Source of the DNA: Progne subis subis
Taxonomy: Eukaryota > Chordata > Aves > Passeriformes > Hirundinidae
Direction of reading: 5' to 3'
Length of the DNA: 64,000 bases
Assembly (NCBI GenBank): GCA_022316685.1
Contig: JAKJHU010000037.1
Span: 2,343,792 to 2,407,791 of the forward strand
Below are positions 40,901 to 52,900 of the stretch, in pieces (positions within the stretch are counted from its first letter, which is position 1; each line of letters opens with the position of its first letter). The notes under the pieces are model-generated. The model searched no databases. It worked only from the letters and a program-made list of their open reading frames with translations, and was not told the DNA's origin. The position numbers were made by a program, and so were the translations under genes.

Positions 40901-43900
40901 CCTGTGCAACTGAAACCTAACACTGTAGAACGGTATTTCCACAGTTTTATCTTCTGCAGGGAAAAGAATTGGCTGGATTTTAACCCACATTTTGACAGTA
41001 GAGACAGACAATTGCTGGATACCATGTGATTATAGCAGCTTAACACTTAATGAGGAAACAATAATGTGCATGTTCTTGCCTTGTTACGAGACAAAGTGTG
41101 CAAGCTGAAAATGCACTGCCTGAATATATCAGAATCACATATCAGTCTTGCAAATTAGTGCCCAAATTTCACTCTGACTCAGCAGAGGCAAAAGGAAGCA
41201 TTAACGAAATCTAAAGAACAGTCAAAAGTAGAATTCAGAGAGACATACAATATCCTGAAAGAGAGACACAGCTGCAATTTATCACACACAGAGAAAAACA
41301 CCTATTTCAAAAGGGTTCCTGTCCTTCCTGAACTCAAATAGGATGTTAAAATTCTTATCTATGGTTTTGAGAATACTTTTCATTATGTCAGTGTTCATTT
41401 AGGAAATTCCAGCCTTGCAAAGTCTCTGTTTTATTGTTCATTCTCAGCAGTGACAGCACAACTTTCCTAGAGTGTACTGGGAATCAGATCTCTGTAACAA
41501 TGTCAGTTTTCTCTTCTTAAATTTTTCCTGTAGCTATTTTTAACCATTTCAATAGGGCTTGCAGCACAGATCAATGGTAGTATCAAAACAAATTGCAAAA
41601 AGTGTTTGGGAACATGGGACCTTGTAACAAATGGGCAAAAAATAAATTGCTCTTTTGTAGAATTCATTATCTGTCAACTCACTGCCCAGCAAGCAGTTGT
41701 ACAGCTGTGAAAAGGGGTTGGGAAGGCTGTGGATGGTACCAACCCCTTGGTAGTTAGGACAGCTTATCTGTAGTACAACACACACAAATCACACACAAGG
41801 AGCTAATCTGCCTTCCACCCCTGAGCAGCCTCAGGCTGCATTCACTAGAGAGAACTCATTGTTCAGGAAAGTAAAGAAAACATTTGTACCATGGCTATTG
41901 TCTGTGGCTTAATTAATTACAGAGGAAACTACAATCCCACAAGTTAAAAAAATCGCCTCTTCCAGCAGGTCAGCAAACACTCCTGTTTCACATCCTGGTG
42001 TGCTCCAATTTCTCACATTTAATCAAATGGTATGTTTACACGAAAATATCACTGAATGAATGTAAAGCTCGTTCACATTTCATGAACCTACATGCACAGA
42101 ATTAATATTACTCATTATGAGTTCTCACTTTAGGGGGAACATCATAGAAGGTTACTGGCCTGAGGAAAAAAAGAACATGAATTGACCACCATTGTCTCTG
42201 ATATGATCACTTATTTTCATTATATAGACTGGGAAAGAGAGTTAGAAGCACATGTGCTCTTTTATGCAGATCAAATAAAGCCTTATGAAAGATCTGAGAG
42301 ACAACAGCTCCAGGAAATATATCTTGGAAAAGGTAACAAGGGAAAAATGTATAAACTTGCTCCCAGGCATGTCAATTCAAGAGTTTTTAATACAAACACC
42401 TTTTATTTGCTCAAGAAAGGAGTAAAAAACCACCCCATTTGCAGCTTTTGGACTAAACCTGACTGTACTCATTAGATAAGACCTGGAAATAAACTTTCAT
42501 AAAATAAGTGAACTAAAGACTACCTCGTGTTTCTAATTTTCTACCATGTCTAATGCTTGCCACAGGCTTCTTTTTTTACTTTACCTTTACTGTTACTGCA
42601 GAGTGTAACAACCATTTTTTCTAGTTTAAGAAAAATCAAAGACTATTAAAATATATCCTCCTACTTCACACAGAATTCTTACACGCATCCTGGATGTACT
42701 GTTATTTACCAACAAACATGTCAACAAATAAATAATATAAGCTACACAATATTTAATGCTTCTATAGTCACATTTTCTCACTGGGGTTGTATTAATCTTC
42801 CTAAAGCCAAAATTAATACCCTCATGACATTTAAACATCCTGAAAGTTTATTTTAAGTGCATATTATTAGAAACCAACAAGAAAATACTGAAGTTTTTCT
42901 TCTATCCCTATCATCCCTATGAACACAAAAGGCTGTGCCTAAAGTATCCAGGAAGATTTGGGTAGATTACTCCTCAAAGTAAACAGATTGTTAGTAAGTG
43001 AGCATCTCCTGTGAGAAACTTTGAAAGAGGCAGGCCTGCCTTTTTTTTTTCTTAAATTAAACTGGAGTTACTTAATGAAAGATAAATAACAAAACATATA
43101 CAGGTATTTTGGATATGCAGAAACATTTCCATTCATAAGTACCACATGTGGGTGTTTAAAAAAGTTGCAATTTAACAATATAAGCAAATTGCTACAAATG
43201 CAAAATGCCTACAATTGAAAATGAATGCCTGTTGTTAAACTGTAATCCCAGTACTCAAATCTCCACAGCATGTTTATTTCACAATAACCCAAGTTCTACG
43301 AGCTTAAACAATCTGTACACATATAGTACTACAATTCCTCAGTGCAAAATCACTGGCAAATTATGCTAATGATTCTACTTCTGTTGCAATCAGTCACAGT
43401 TTCAGTTCCCAGTAAATTACATCTGTGTTCAGGAAGTCACAACCACCCTCTGAAACTCCCGTGGCAATCTTTGCAGGTGCACTCCTGCAATAATTTGTAC
43501 CATTTTCTGGTGGGTTTGGGGTTTTGAGGTTTTTTTTGTTTGTTTGTTTCACTACTTTTAATTTAAATTTTATGAAGTTAATGACTTGACCTCCCCCTTT
43601 TTCTTATTTTTTTTAAGGAGTGTGCACCCTTTCAAAATTGCTTGTGAGACCTGTCCATTTGAAAAGAGAAACCAATGGAGTGGAACAGAAGAAAATCCAA
43701 AAGGAAAAACACCAAGTAACTTAATTTACATGGCCTTCTGCCTACAAAGACTGAATCATCTCCATCATAAGGCTGATGGAAAAAAGACAGGTCCTATGAA
43801 AGATCATGTCAAAGACAATCAGAAAACGAGTTGCTAAAAAATGTATGCCTTGGGTGAGATTAATTTGTCACAATTACATTGACAACACGAAAACCTACAT

Positions 43901-46900
43901 CAGACATGCCTAAAGGAAAGAATCAGCTGGTCAGTGTGCCCTAGAGCACTCATCTCACTTTAGGGTAAATGACTGCACCCTCAAGTGCATTACTTTTAAG
44001 TTATCTACATGATTAGCTTCTATGTAGATGTCCACAATGTAAAGTTTTAGTTACATGAGACTATTTTCAGCCCATCATCTCACATTGCATTGTACTGTAT
44101 TATTTTCCATTGAAAGAAAGAGATACTTATTACATTTAAGCATGTAGAAAGTTAAACTCTCTCTTTATTCAAGCAAAAAATCTTTCTCAGACCAACAGAT
44201 GTATAAAACTTAAAAACTGTAATAAAAAGGATGCCCATCACTAAACAGAAGACTAACCATTAAGAACATAATTATTAGCATGAAGCACCCACCCACTCAT
44301 CAAAGGTTATCCTATCAATACAGAACCACAGATATTTTTCAAAAAGCATTAGTCTTTCTAATAGCAGAGCTGAAATTTCTGACCTTGCCTTATTAATTTC
44401 AGGAACTTTCTGCAAAGAAAAGTGTGAGAATGCTTAGCCTTAGAAAGGTGACAAGGGAAGTAAGGGAATATCCTAAGCCTTACTTCTTCCAAATAGTCCA
44501 GAATGTCACTAGTGAAGTCTGGGACAGAGAGATTATAAGAATCTTTTGTTGAGATGAGAACAGATGAGAACCTGACAGCTTTTCACCTAACTACTGCTTT
44601 GGAGACATGCTCCAGTGACAAAAACCACTTGAATGCAGCATGGCAAGACCAGGATGACACAGCAACCCTGAGTTCCAAGACACGAGTTTCCTCATTAACT
44701 GATAAATATGGCCTGGTTATTGAAACAGCACTAGACAGAGGTACTGAAATCATCAGCTCACCTTCATTTCTTACCTGTGCTGAAACCCCTGGAACAGAAA
44801 GAACATGTAAGAGCACTGGCCAGTCTGCCTAGGTATGCTATCAGAAATAGTTTTGGTAGAGACTATGAACTGCTTTTGTATCAAGTGCAAAAATTTTGGT
44901 ACTGCTTATTGATACCCAAATCAAAGTAGAGCTACTTTCACAAACTATGGCTCTGAAAGTTATCTTCTAGGATGTATGTAAAACAAAGCAAAGGCACTTG
45001 GGGTGCACCAGAATATTGGGAGGAGATCAACTACACAACTGCAGGTAACAAAGTGAGTACTTCAAAAGGACTTAGAGGTGCCATTAGGAACAGAAGAAGG
45101 ATTAAGGAACTATTGCGAAACTACCACATCAGATAATGTTTCATATGACCATATAGATGGTGCTGAAATCTTTACCTATAATTTCAGAAGAACTCTGTAC
45201 TATCAACAAATAAGAATCTGCCATTTTGAACACTGGATGTGATTGTTGGCATTTTGAAGGACTGGAAGAAATGCTTGTACAGAAAGAACTCCTTATGATA
45301 CAGTAATGGTAAACATGATGGAAGCATATTCTGTCTCCTTTTCTGCAGACAATAGCTGGAAGCATAAAAACTTGCAGAGAGGTGGATGTTAGGAATAAAA
45401 TACTATGTAGAGCTGATATGTACATATGTGTGTGCATACACACACTCACCCAGTACAGCCAGGTTTGCAACTCACACAGGTTGAGTCAGAAACTAATTAT
45501 GCGAGTGTTAATAGCATGATGTGTTAAAGTTGTTCATTTAAGTACTTTCCAAACAGAAATCCATCCTAGAGAAGAAAAGCAACTGAAGTCCTAATACATT
45601 TCAGTTAATACTGATGATTTATGACCAAATTCAGGTCAATGCCACCTTTCTGAATGTTTGTTCTGTTGTAGGGATTAAAAATCCCACAAGCAATTTTACT
45701 AGAACTGAAAGACATGAACTGGCAGTTCTCTCACAGTGAAATCTCCAGTCAGAAAAATGGGAGCAGTTTCATCTTATCCTGCAAAGAACAAAACCAATTG
45801 TTTTTATGATAACCAGGATTACTAATGGGAGAGACACCATCTTGAATCCAAACACACGAATGAAGACATTCAGCTCTCTTCAGTCTGAGACAGCGAAATC
45901 ATTGCTTCTGTTTGGCATTAGAAGAGCATTTTCTCACAAACTCTTTTGCCTCTGAGACAGTTCTGTGGTTCCCAAAGAAAGGCAGCAGAGACCCTTTTTT
46001 GTCAAATCAGCTGCAAGACTGTTTCAGAGGAACAGCTGCAAAGGGACACATAAGCGCAGCCTGTAAAATGATGACTCAAGGAGTCTCAAATATTCTGGAA
46101 ACTAATTCTAGCCCTCAGAATGTCTGTCTGCTGGGATCTGATGAGCAAGGTGTCCCAAAAAGCCCTTCAAAGAGATATCAAAGAATAGCAAAAGTAATCC
46201 TGGTACTTAGAGAGGAAGATTCTGACTCAGGAAACCTTACCTCATTTTACCTCCATCTGCTTTAGTTAGCATCAGTGTAGAAAGAGGTGTCTTTTCTTTC
46301 CTATGTCTTCACTGGTTGCATGTAAAGGTCTGAAAATCTTACCTTCTCTCTCCAAAGAAAAGGAAAATTAGGATGCAGCACAAGTACAATTTAGGAATCT
46401 GAATCTCCAAGCACTGCCCTTCTAAACAGCTTGTACTTGTCACTACCAGTTAATGAGGATTTATAAAGTCATGTGAATCTGTTTTTGATGAAGCACAGGA
46501 CAGCTACTGACTCACAAGCTTGAACACAACAAAAACCATACAGTGGCTCTGGTAAATCTGTATATTCGTGATTAACCAACAGGGACAAAACAACTTTGGA
46601 AATGGGTGATCTCACAGCATGTTTCTTTTTTCCATCTGAAAGTCAACTGTACTGAGAAATTGCATTTCAAGAGAAAAAAAAAAAAATAGAATATAAACGA
46701 AAAGTATCAGGAAGAAATAAGCAGAATGCAAAACATTATTTAAACAGCCAAAACTGCACAAAATATTGCTTTGAATTTTAAATTTACGCATTTTTCAGGA
46801 GACGCTCATGCCAGAAATGTACATCTTAAAATGTTACTATGGAAAGACTACAGACAAAATTTTGCACACATGAAATGTTCATTTCATAAGCTGACATCAA

Positions 46901-49900
46901 TAGTTAGTAACTGTTCAGAAGACAGAGAAAGGAATTTTAGAGGGCAGCTAAGGCAGATAAAAAGCAGTTGCAAGGGCTGTTTCCTGACCACTTTTAGCCA
47001 TGGGGTGAATCACATCTATCTAGTACATTACACAGTAAGTGTGTGACTACATAAATTCTACTGTCACAATCTTTATCTCCTGCTGTTTTACCTTCTTTTT
47101 CATCTGCACTGTCAACTGAAAACACATAAGATGGTCCTAGTACTCCATGTTACAACCTGCACTTTCAGGATTGAAGCAAGGCTTAAAGGAAATAGAGAGC
47201 ACTTGCAGTTAGTGGATATTACACCAAGGCGAAATCTCTCTTGCCCTGAATTGATATAATACAAATATCCACAGCATGAACATTCAGAAAAAGATTTAGA
47301 CAAAAATTTATATTGTTTTAATATGCTAAAATGTATTTTAAAAATCTGGGGAAAACACAATTTTTAAAGTTAAGTTTTTATTTAAACTTAATTGAAATGG
47401 TCACATGTCTATCACATCATAAAATCTGAATCCTGTACAAATACCAGGCAAGTAAAGTATGTTAAAGCAATTTTTAAAGTCTTTGACATTGCTGCTTTTA
47501 TGAAATACCTATCTTTGAAACAACAACATTAACAGTAAGCTGGTCGGTTCCTTAGAAATACAAAATTAATCCTGAACACAAGGTTATGGTGACGACTGAA
47601 TTATTTTCATCAGAGTGCAATGGTATGTAACCAAGCAGATGAATTATCCTTCTTCAAGTCAAGTACAACCTACAACACTTTATTTCCCTGTAAGGGGTGC
47701 AGTAACACAGACCACACAGCCCCTATGGATTCCCATGCAATAATAAAATAATAAAAAAAAATGTAGATTGTATTAAAACATCTGAAAAATGTGAATGATT
47801 ATGGACAGGTGACAAGATATATATGGAAATGGTTTGCTATGTAAATCATGGCAGGCACTCTAACTGGTACCAAAAGACAGCTGACACAGACAAAAAAGTG
47901 TTAATTTTTGAGCAGTTATGCTTTTAAACATACTATAAAAACTAAAATAGTAAATAAAAGGCTGTTTCTTTCAGTTTAAATTTCTAATCTTCTCTGTGGA
48001 CTATTTTTCACAGTTTATTAACTCAAAAGTCTTGGTTAGCAGCAAAAGTCGCTCTCCTCTTTTTTTCCCCCCATCAGCAGCCTACTTAGTCGCCTGTGGA
48101 GATACTGTGGATACTTCCCCCAGGCGTACCCACACTCAAAATTTCTTGCAGCTCTGAAGTTATACTTTCAATCAACTCATATTTTATTGTTGAATATTTC
48201 CTTTAGCACTTCTTCTGTGGGACAATGTAACCAGACAGTACAGTAGACTGAGACTGTAGAAGGAAAAACAGACAGCGATGAACTGATGACATCCCCCTGC
48301 ACCAGTGGCTGCAGGGCAAGGTAGAGAATTCAGGAGTTAAGTTAAGCCCAGGAAGAAGGGTGTGGGGAAGATGATTTTAAGGTTTGGGTTTATTTCTCAT
48401 TGTGCTACTCTGATTTGACTGGTAATAAATTAAACTAACTTCCCCACGTCAAGTCTGTTTTGCCTGTGACAGGAGCTGGTGAAGGATCTTTCCCTGCCCT
48501 TATCTCAGCCCATGACCCTTTGGTTATATTTTCTTTTCCCTCTCCAGCTGAGGAGGGGAGTGATAGAGCAGCTTTGGTGGGTGCTTGGTGTCCAGCTAGG
48601 GTCAGCCCAGCCCACCTCACAACTGTGGTAAAAGCCCTAACTTCGTAAGCACTTATAAAGTAATTACCTTTTGTGCAGCAAGATGGAGAGCAGTTCTTCG
48701 GCTGCGATCAGCTCTGTTAACATCAGCTCCAGCCTTCAGCAATGCCTCTGCACAGTCCAGCCTGTCAGCCAGCACACAGTACATAAGTGGAGTTCTTCCA
48801 AACTGGTCCTCTTTATCTTTCAGCTCAGAGTTTCCTAAAAAAAAAAACCCAAAACAAAGTGCCTACTTAAACCAGTAAAGTATATTAGTATCTAGCTAAA
48901 AGCAGTACTTTTTTATTAAAGTCATCTTATCATAATATGAACAGCAGGTATCTCATTGTGACTGGGGTGAACAAAAATTGGAGTATGCGATAAATTCGGA
49001 GTTATTATGCTTTATCTTACTTTTACTGACAGTTACAGGATATTTTAAAATACATTTACAGAAAAAAGTACATTCAGAAAACATTAGTTCCATGAATATA
49101 CCTACCACCAGTGACATTCTGTAGCAGCATAACTATAAATAATTTTCAAATAGTTACACATATCTCAGCTGCAGATTTGTTTAAAAAATATCAACAGTAC
49201 AGAAACCAAATAGACCTCCTGAAACCTGTAAACACTGTAACTAAAGCAAAATTTGAAGTCTACTCACAGTAATGTTTATTTTAAAAGCATAAACGTCAAT
49301 ATTACATCAATATCATTATTTATTTCATGGTGCTTTCCAATATGGAAACTACTAAAATACTTCTCAAGCTTTACTTAATTGATAAGGTTAGTAAAGCAGT
49401 AATCTGAGACCCTACTCAAAAAATAAAAGTCAAAACACTATTCTTATTCACATTTCAAAAAACCCTCCAAACAAAGCAGTGAAACCCAAGTTTCACATTT
49501 CCATGATGTCATCACATGAAGGCAAGCACCTTTAACTTCATGGGTATCAACTACCCCATGCATCCAGATTCCCCAGATTCCCAACAGAGCAACATTGTCT
49601 ACAATTACCCAAGGAATGTTGAATTTTGCAGGCAAGTTAGTTTTGCCTTTTAATTATTCCTTTGTCTGCACGACTGTTGATGCTTCAAAAGCACTCCAGC
49701 AGAGGCATGCTGCTTCTTTACACAGTCCTTGCTCCCCCCCAGCATATTATACTTATCTACATATCCAGTAATTTTATTCTTAATTATAATTTCTATTGAT
49801 TCACCCAGAAGAAGAATCAAGCAGATTAAATATGAATCAAGGGGAATATCAAGAATTAAAATTCATTCCCTACCAATCAAGCCACTTACAAAAAACACTG

Positions 49901-52900
49901 TCAAGTAGGATACTGCCAGTCAGAGAAATCATTTACTCACTCAGTACATTTTTTAGTTCCTTTTAAACTATAGAGTGAGTACCATGTCAATCACACTATT
50001 CACTCTGTAACACTTTTTTTTGCCTTGAAAAGTGTGATTTGCATTGAGAAAATTCTTTTTGCTCTGCAAAAAAAGTTTAAGAACATTTCCAAACTCTTTG
50101 ATGCAGATATAGAAAAATTCCTTTTATTCTTCACCTGTGGCCTTGTCTTCTCCAACTGTCCCCTCAGCTTGACAACCCATTGATTTTACAACTAATTTTA
50201 ATACCACTAGTAGTTTAGTAAAATCCAAAACAACAAACAACCAACTCCCCAAAAACAAAAGAAGTGTTCTACTGACCTACATCTAGCTTTCTAAGGAACA
50301 GGAGGGTTTTTGAACACCTTTTTACATTGTAATACTCATCTTCACACTGCTATTTAGCCTGCTCCTCTGCATATATTGTGTTCCCAAGCATAATTTAACG
50401 TGTCACTCTTCCCAACCAACAAGCCAGATTCTCTAATTAACTAAGTACAGTCAGGTGCTCTTCTAGTATTAGTTCAACATGGTCACTTAGATATCACTAA
50501 ACCACATTTCACTGCTAAGTTTTAACATAACCTCAACAGTGTCTTAAATTGCTTGAAGCTGATGGGACTTGAACTCTCAAATATATTAAGAGAAATACAT
50601 AAACATTCATTTCTCCCAATAAGACACAAGAACATGGGCTTATGCTCAGATAACATTGGTTCTTAAATCAGCAGTGTCCAATACCAGCACCTTTCTCTCA
50701 AATTCCAGCTCCCTTTCTGTTACAGAATGTTAGAGAATATATATAAAGATTAGAGACTAACGACAAGCAAAAACGGCCTAAAGCTCAAGTGCAACACAAC
50801 TAAATAGAGCAACAGACATCTATGTTCATTTTCAGTTCCCAAAAAGTGATGTAGCTGATGACAAGGAGTTTCCATGACTGCATACAGTCTGAGGGAAAAA
50901 ATGAGCAAGAGCTTCAAAACTTGATGCCAGTAATTTGCCTGAAGTTCCTGCACTGTTTTTTAAGGTAATGAAACTATCTTCAGCTAGCAGCAGGTTTTCT
51001 CCTGTTGCTTACCAGGGCCCTGTAAGGCCCTTAGAATGGTTAAAATCCTGTAGGTATTTCCCTAAAAGGGTGTCTTTTCCCTCTGGCTAAGAGACAGGTC
51101 AAGGGCTAGGAGCTACTGTATCACCATCAGGTGCTAAGAGAAGATTAAGCTGTTGAAAGTCACCAGCCACAACGCCTTGTGAACTTCACAGCTGCAGCAA
51201 ATTACGGCTTTCTGCAATCAAAAATGCACAAGTAGCCTTCAAAACATTCACATATGTGCCTAAAATGTGCTTTGGCAAAAACAAATTCTCTTCACATACC
51301 TGCCTAATAAAGAAATTTTTAGATCCCTCCCCTTTTAGAATCAAAGTTCTCAGCCCAGCAGAATATGCATTCCATAAGCTTACTGCCAACAGAAGTCAGG
51401 AACACTACAGAATCCAGGGCTCAAGTCCAAAATTTAACTCTCACAGCTGTACTTCATCACTTTCTCACATTCTGTGCAAGCAGTCGTATCAGACTCTTAA
51501 CATTTCTGTGCATTTTTCAAACCAGAAAAGGAGAAAGGGCAGCAGGAGGGTGTGAATTCTCCCTAATTATTAAAAGGCCATTTTTTGTCACTTGCAAAAA
51601 GTCTTACCTGCTGTAATACTTGAGATTTATTCTATCTCCCACAATGTAGAACAGGCAAGAGAGAAGTAGAGAGGAGGATCAAACAATATCACATAACTGC
51701 ACATTTGTAACCCATAGTTTAGTTAAAATTTACAATGAAACATCACATTAGAGATTTAGAAGCATTTGGATGCAAGCAGTGAATGCTAAGGGTTTTAGAA
51801 TGAGGAGCTGGACTGAACAGACACTTCAGTGTAATGACTATTGTAATAATTATTATGTTTTAAACAATTAAAACAATTAGATGCTTCTTCCTAAAGCATA
51901 AAATAGAAAATTATCCTCCGAATACAAAATTCACTTCTGCTTGCTTTTTCCCTCGGGTCAAAATCATACAGATAGATTTTAACACTGAAGAACTGTCAAT
52001 TAAAGACATGTTCAGTGTTGTGTAAAACACAGGAAAGAAAATACTGTGAGCATTCCCCAAAGCCCAAGAACATACAATTCTAAAACAACGTGATACAGTA
52101 CAGGACAACTCATGCAATGCAAACAATTAGCACACTTCTGCTAGAACACTGGTTGCTGTAATGCATTCATTGGGTTTATATTGTGTTTTATCGGATTTGA
52201 AATCTGTATCAAATGGTTTGTCCTTATTCAGCTGTAACCTAACTCTTCCACTTCCACTTTATCCCTGATTGGGTGGTGTCTTGTCCCTGCCTCTGGGCCC
52301 TGTCCCCTGGGGAAAGGACCCCAGCATGGGCGGGGCTGATCACTCTGGCACCGGAAAGCGATCGGGGAAGATCTCCAGCCAAGGCAGGGCAGGACTGGAG
52401 AATAAAGCAATATTTTCCACCCGGACAAAGAGCAGGCTCTTTCTTTTTGCAATCGGCGGTCGTCTAGTCTGGTGGAGAAATACAGCAGGTCGAGATGATC
52501 GTTGACAATCACATTGAGATGGGGCTGTTGAAATCCCAACTGAAGGACAGGGTCACCTACGCACTGCTCAGGAAGCACCGGCACCAGACCAAGAAATCCA
52601 ACCTGCGCTTGCTGGCTGACATTGGAAAGACCGTCTCCAGTGCAAGCAGCTCAGCCATGGCTCACCAAAACCTGACTTCCACCAGCCTCAACGACATCTC
52701 GGACATGCCTGAGAAGGACCAGCTGAAGAATAAATTCATGAAGAAATTGCCTCGTGATTCTGAGGCCTCCAACGTGCTGGTCGGGGAGGTGGATTTCCTG
52801 GAGCGCCTCTTCATTGCCTTTGTGCGGCTGCGGCAGGCGGTCATCCTGGGAGCTCTCACTGAGGTCCCTGTTCCCACACGATTTCTCTTCATTCTGCTGG

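Larger units (their letters stand above)
22224..48667 (-). other. INVS: INVS intron 3 (26.4 kb)
   Basis: The largest intron in the window. It contains a 48-base A run (25892-25939), a possible LTR fragment (26.0 kb), a CpG-containing patch (28.64-28.89 kb), a TAAA microsatellite (29.48 kb), the unidentified coding relic (31.03-31.38 kb), an A/GAA repeat (36.40 kb), a candidate conserved block (37.37-37.63 kb), an A/C-rich stretch (39.63-39.70 kb) and the LTR remnant (48.3-48.6 kb). In the remaining blocks (22.2-25.9, 31.4-36.4, 38.1-48.2 kb) I see only AT-rich intron and short chance ORFs. Confidence 0.8.

Noticed and set aside
43586..43837. 83-codon ORF with Cys/Lys-rich sequence
   Set aside because: No recognised domain; the start lies in a T-rich tract; not supported.
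44554..44832. 92-codon ORF open on both strands
   Set aside because: Plausible-looking composition but no family recognised and no flanking splice signals that fit a gene.
45912..46265. 117-codon plus-strand ORF
   Set aside because: No recognisable family, no splice-site pattern or neighbour supporting it; consistent with chance in a 26-kb intron.
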